A stretch of 10,201 nucleotides of DNA from Bacteroidetes bacterium 4572_114. GTDB taxonomy: Bacteria > Bacteroidota > Bacteroidia > Bacteroidales > 4484-276. The stretch is from assembly GCA_002254335.1 (NCBI GenBank), contig NIVA01000084.1:1-10201 (forward strand), in the 5' to 3' direction. Position numbers and translations under genes: made by a program. This document shows, in pieces, positions 8,310 through 10,201 of this stretch. Position 1 is the first letter of the stretch. Each line of letters starts with the position of its first letter. The notes beneath the pieces were generated by a model that made no database searches, was not told the origin of the DNA, and saw only the letters and a list, made by a program, of their open reading frames with translations.

Positions 8310-8340
8310 TTTCCTAAGCGACTTAAAGTCGCTAAGGAAA
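8310..8340. repeat. Long near-perfect palindrome, unrelated to the REP units
   Basis: TTTCCTAAGCGACTT (8310-8324) and AAGTCGCTAAGGAAA (8326-8340) are inverted copies with one mismatch (8316/8334) around a single central base. Copy B of the block lacks it. It lies between a TTCTTGACG (ending 8302) and the TTTCCAAGTCC of a REP unit, which are contiguous as TTCTTGACGTTTCC at 2805-2818. It is therefore likely an insertion of a small palindromic element. Confidence 0.75.
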
Positions 8341-8349
8341 TCGCTAACC

Positions 8350-8440
8350 GATGTTTCCAAGTCCTGGTGGCGGATGTTGGAATATCGCGGAAGCCTTCCA
8401 ACGAAACTTTCCATCGTCCGCAGGACACGGAAACGTTAAA
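8350..8440. repeat. REP-like inverted pair downstream of the peptidase gene
   Basis: Unit R4 (8350-8386) is in the minus sense and is the most worn copy: its loop side reads TGGTGGC and GGAT replaces GGAC. Unit R5 (8396-8440) is in the plus sense and close to the copies at 2853-2896 and 9051-9088, with GGACACGGAAA instead of GGACATGGAAA. Pairing arms and the one-base bulge are as in the cluster beside the RAYT. Confidence 0.85.
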
Positions 8441-8462
8441 CCCCCTCGTAAAACACCCACCA

Positions 8463-8498
8463 GTGGGCGCAAGTTTTCACCCACATGGGCGAAAACCC
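8463..8498 (+). repeat. Second repeat motif, copy A
   Basis: GTGGGCGCA, a T-rich spacer, TCACCCACATGGGCGAAAA. It follows the inverted REP pair by 22 bases. CACCC can pair imperfectly with the GGGCG on either side, so two alternative small hairpins are possible. It matches 9098-9134 and, on the opposite strand, 3501-3534. Confidence 0.65.
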
Positions 8499-8687
8499 GC
8501 ATAGGCATTTTATTAAGGTTTTAGACACTAAAAATAATTTCCTAATGATTGTTATGAGTAAATAATTGATGTTCAGGGCACATATAATTTATCCTGTAGC
8601 AAAATAAGGAATTGTAAATTTAAAGGCACATTTATTGGTTCGTCCCGATAAGTAATTTCAAACATCAAACAACAAAAGTGAGGGCCA

Positions 8688-8780
8688 ATGAAACAAACAA
8701 AAAAAATATGGGATTTGGAAAATAGGTTTCCCTGCTTATTAACTCCTGCCCCGGCCCGTTATTTACTTAACAAGCCATAA
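8688..8780 (+). other. Short reading frame (30 codons) with GAGG upstream, copy A
   Basis: It starts MKQTKK, with GAGG ending 5 bases before the ATG, and runs 30 codons to TAA. Only the first six to ten codons and the leader resemble the frame at 9321; the rest differs entirely. The best reading is a remnant 5' end of a gene whose body has been lost, or a chance frame. I see no domain or signal peptide. Confidence 0.3.
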
Positions 8781-8908
8781 AACCAGATCAACCTTCCCCC
8801 TCCCCCCACCCCCTTTTGACCAATTATTAGAAAACAACAAATTTTGAAAAGCCATCAACAAAGATCAACTGGTAAAATATTCAAATTCATCAGCAAAGCA
8901 ATAGGTAA
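8781..8908. other. Non-coding spacer with C-rich tract between the two block copies
   Basis: There is no credible reading frame. It begins with a polypyrimidine stretch whose core at 8796-8813 is C5-T-C6-A-C5 (G-rich on the minus strand), followed by A-rich sequence with several stops. By position it replaces whatever gene once lay between the duplicated intergenic blocks. Confidence 0.5.
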
Positions 8909-8944
8909 AAGTTAGTCACTTTGAAAACAATAATCCGCAAATAG
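8909..8944 (+). pseudogene. C-terminal relic of a T9SS-type gene (last codons and stop)
   Basis: The frame KLVTLKTIIRK-stop follows a stop at 8906-8908. Its last 14 bases before the TAG and the bases after it (TTCAAGAGG, then a terminator) align with the end of the C10 peptidase gene (KKIVIRK-stop, TTCAAGAGG, terminator). Nothing upstream resembles a sorting domain, so only the extreme 3' end is left. Being so short, the call depends on the colinear downstream match. Confidence 0.5.
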
Positions 8945-8976
8945 TTCAAGAGGCATTCAAGGATTATTGACCCAGG

Positions 8977-9002
8977 GCCCCGGTTTCACCGGGGCTTTTT
9001 TT
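8977..9002 (+). terminator. Orphan rho-independent terminator
   Basis: GCCCCGGT (8977-8984) pairs perfectly with ACCGGGGC (8988-8995) around a TTC loop, followed by seven T's. No intact gene lies upstream; it is the copy of the peptidase gene's terminator carried by the duplicated block. Confidence 0.85.
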
Positions 9003-9010
9003 ATTGACTA

Positions 9011-9088
9011 TGACGTTTCCAAGTCCATTCGGACGTTGGAAAGCCGGGTAGAAACTTTCCATTGTCCGCAGGACATGGAAACGTTAAA
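9011..9088. repeat. REP-like inverted pair in copy B
   Basis: Unit R6 (9011-9047, minus sense: ACGTTTCCAAGTCC, ATTC loop, GGACGTTGGAAAG) and unit R7 (9051-9088, plus sense: GAAACTTTCCATTGTCC, GCA loop, GGACATGGAAACGTTAAA). Both have intact arms and the one-base bulge. The link between them is only a few bases, shorter than in the other two pairs. Confidence 0.87.
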
Positions 9089-9097
9089 CACTAAACC

Positions 9098-9134
9098 CTG
9101 GGCGCATATTTTCACCCACATGGGCGAAAAACCC
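9098..9134 (+). repeat. Second repeat motif, copy B
   Basis: CTGGGCGCA, a T-rich spacer, TCACCCACATGGGCGAAAA. It follows R7 by 9 bases, the same order as in copy A. Confidence 0.65.
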
Positions 9135-9320
9135 GCAAAAGAATTTCATTAAGGTTTTGGGCATTAAAAATAATTTCCTAATAATTTTATTGTAAATAAT
9201 TGATGTTCAGGGCCAGTAAACCCACCCCCCGATAATGTTGGAAACCGCAAATTAAAAGGCACATTAATTGGCTTATCCTTAAAAGTAATTTCACAAATCA
9301 AATAACGAACGGAGGGACTA

Positions 9321-9404
9321 ATGAAACAAAACAAAAAGAAGATGATAAATAATTTGGCAATCTACCTCAAATTTCGTAGTTTTGGGGGAATATTACACAT
9401 TTAG
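9321..9404 (+). other. Short reading frame (27 codons) with GGAGG upstream, copy B
   Basis: MKQNKKK start with GGAGG five bases before the ATG, which is unusual in a phylum that rarely uses Shine-Dalgarno sites. The frame ends at 9404 and overlaps the promoter at 9353-9384. It shares its leader and first codons with the frame at 8688 but not its later part. It is probably a relic start; a short leader peptide is possible. Confidence 0.3.
9353..9384 (+). promoter_or_regulatory. Bacteroidota-type promoter (TTTG, 20 bases, TAnnTTTG)
   Basis: TTTG at 9353-9356 and TAGTTTTG at 9377-9384 match the -33/-7 consensus of the Bacteroidota primary sigma factor exactly, with a 20-base gap. Transcription would start near 9390, leaving about 115 bases of A/T-rich leader before the ATG at 9504. 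No matching -7 box exists at the equivalent place in copy A. Confidence 0.65.
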
Positions 9405-9503
9405 TCCTATCCATATGTTTTTATCAATGAAAGTCACAGTAAATCAAACAATTAAACAGTCAGTAAAAATTATCGTTTAAGTATTAACCTAAAATTACAA
9501 ATT

Positions 9504-10201
9504 ATGAAGAAAAATTTTCTAATCCTCAGTTTACTGGTTTCGTTCAGCCTGGTTTCATTTTCGGGCTTTGGCCAGTTATGTACGCAGCCGGACAATGGTA
9601 CCGGCACAGCCACACTACCGCCCATTGGGTGCGATTACGAAAGCCCCGTTGAGGTGTTTATGATTATTGATGGCCTGCCCCCGGGCACGACTATGGAACT
9701 TGATGGGCCACTTACAAATTTCGTTTGTTGTCCTGACATATGCCAAATGTGCAGTATGCCCCTTCCACCAGGTGAATGCGAAGGTTATGGCGGCTCTTTG
9801 GGCGGCAATGGGCATTGCTTTGATGCGGTACTTGAATTTCAGGTTACCGGTACGGGCGAATTGCAAGGCTTTAACAGGAATATTTCCCTTCCTGTTTTCT
9901 GTGAGGCCCACACCGGCCCTAGAAATCCCGGCGAGCCTGTACAAACTTTTCCTACCGATATGTACAGGCTCCAGGGCGAAATTTTTGGCGACCCGGATTT
10001 CTGTATGTTGAGAATTACCGGGGGCACTGATTTTGGCCTGCCCAGCCCGGGAAGTACAACCCTTACACAATTACCAACCGGCGAATTTAATGTCGATAGT
10101 TTTTTCGACATTACCTACCAGATCGAATTTGAAGGTTGCCCCGGAAGTGTCCTTGAAGGATTTGCGGGAACAACCACTGCAACTATTCGTCTTGAAACAG
10201 G
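9504..10201 (+). CDS. Secreted cysteine-rich protein of unknown function, 3' partial
   Basis: The frame is open from ATG 9504 to the window end: 232 codons plus two bases. A signal peptide is clear (MKKNF, then hydrophobic LILSLLVSFSLVSF, cut after about residue 23, GFG|Q). The mature part is rich in Gly, Pro, Thr and Cys, with cysteines at 26, 43, 75, 76, 80, 83, 92, 105, 133, 167 and 212, including a CC-x3-C-x2-C cluster. Recognisable phrases are IDGLPPGTT (about 55-63), GSLGGNGHCFDA, HTGPRNPG (about 136-143) and TDFGLPSPGSTTLTQLP (about 175-191). From memory, similar phrases occur in uncharacterised exported beta-sandwich regions of Bacteroidota and Planctomycetota; I cannot name a family. 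Given its neighbours, a T9SS tail beyond the window is likely but unseen. The start fits the signal peptide, and the promoter at 9353-9384 points at it. Confidence 0.85.
   Translation, partial: MKKNFLILSLLVSFSLVSFSGFGQLCTQPDNGTGTATLPPIGCDYESPVEVFMIIDGLPPGTTMELDGPLTNFVCCPDICQMCSMPLPPGECEGYGGSLGGNGHCFDAVLEFQVTGTGELQGFNRNISLPVFCEAHTGPRNPGEPVQTFPTDMYRLQGEIFGDPDFCMLRITGGTDFGLPSPGSTTLTQLPTGEFNVDSFFDITYQIEFEGCPGSVLEGFAGTTTATIRLET

Larger units (their letters stand above)
8211..8718. repeat. Intergenic block, copy A of a diverged direct duplication
   Basis: From TAATCCGCAA at the end of the peptidase gene to ATTTGG near 8717, this block matches 8931-9357 in the same order: end of coding sequence and stop, TTCAAGAGG, terminator, inverted REP pair, second repeat motif, TTAAGGTTTT and AATAATTTCCTAAT, AATAATTGATGTTCAGGGC, GGCACATT-AATTGG-like stretch, GAGG, then ATGAAACAAA. 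Copy A is longer mainly because of an extra palindrome at 8310-8340. Similarity is broken by many substitutions and small indels, so the duplication is not recent. Confidence 0.8.
8931..9357. repeat. Intergenic block, copy B of a diverged direct duplication
   Basis: It repeats the order of elements in 8211-8718, offset by 720 bases at its start and 639 at its end. It lacks the 8310-8340 palindrome. Its right end runs into ATTTGG at 9352-9357, which supplies the -33 box of the promoter for the next gene. Confidence 0.8.

Noticed and set aside
8485..8565. 26-codon frame MGENPHRHF... in copy A
   Set aside because: Copy B has an extra A in the same stretch that shifts the frame to an early stop, so there is no sign of coding conservation.
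8967..9152. 61-codon plus-strand reading frame
   Set aside because: It runs through a terminator stem, two REP-like palindromes and the second repeat motif, so its codons are explained by repeats.
9615..10111. Overlapping minus-strand and alternative-frame open frames at the window end
   Set aside because: They are antisense or out-of-frame shadows of the secreted gene starting at 9504, which has a signal peptide and runs uninterrupted to the edge.

Overview
The window looks like a chromosomal piece of a free-living, probably Bacteroidales-like member of the Bacteroidota. The evidence is as follows. Two large genes end in type IX secretion (T9SS) type A sorting domains. A C10 (streptopain-type) peptidase with an N-terminal Spi propeptide is fused to GEVED, PKD and other beta-sandwich modules. 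The main genes have A/T-rich leaders without Shine-Dalgarno sequences. One promoter matches the Bacteroidota TTTG / TAnnTTTG consensus. No rRNA, tRNA or CRISPR array was seen.

Layout. Bases 1-2680 (+) hold the 3' part of a multidomain T9SS surface or secreted protein, followed by a strong terminator. Bases 2747-2896 hold three palindromic REP-like units in alternating orientation. They lie directly downstream of a minus-strand REP-associated tyrosine transposase (RAYT, 2916-3473) whose N-terminus is cut off by a stop. Bases 3474-3715 are intergenic, with a copy of a second short repeat motif and an 8-bp inverted repeat. Bases 3716-8224 (+) encode a 1502-residue secreted C10 peptidase that shares three kinds of module with the first gene. 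Bases 8225-9503 have no convincing gene. They consist of two diverged copies of one intergenic block (about 8211-8718 and 8931-9357), each with a terminator, an inverted pair of REP-like palindromes, the second repeat motif and a short ATG-AAA-CAA reading frame. Between the copies is a decayed spacer that keeps only the last codons of a T9SS-type gene. Bases 9504-10201 (+) hold the start of another signal-peptide-bearing, cysteine-rich secreted protein that runs off the window; a good promoter lies 120 bases upstream.

How it fits together. The protein genes are cargo for the cell envelope or outside (adhesion, proteolysis). The non-coding part is the most unusual. It is a REP/RAYT system with at least seven palindromes at three sites, all inverted pairs with the same one-base bulge, plus an intergenic duplication with gene loss and a second palindrome apparently nested in a REP unit. 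That the RAYT acts on these palindromes is inference from known REP/RAYT systems, not something the sequence proves.
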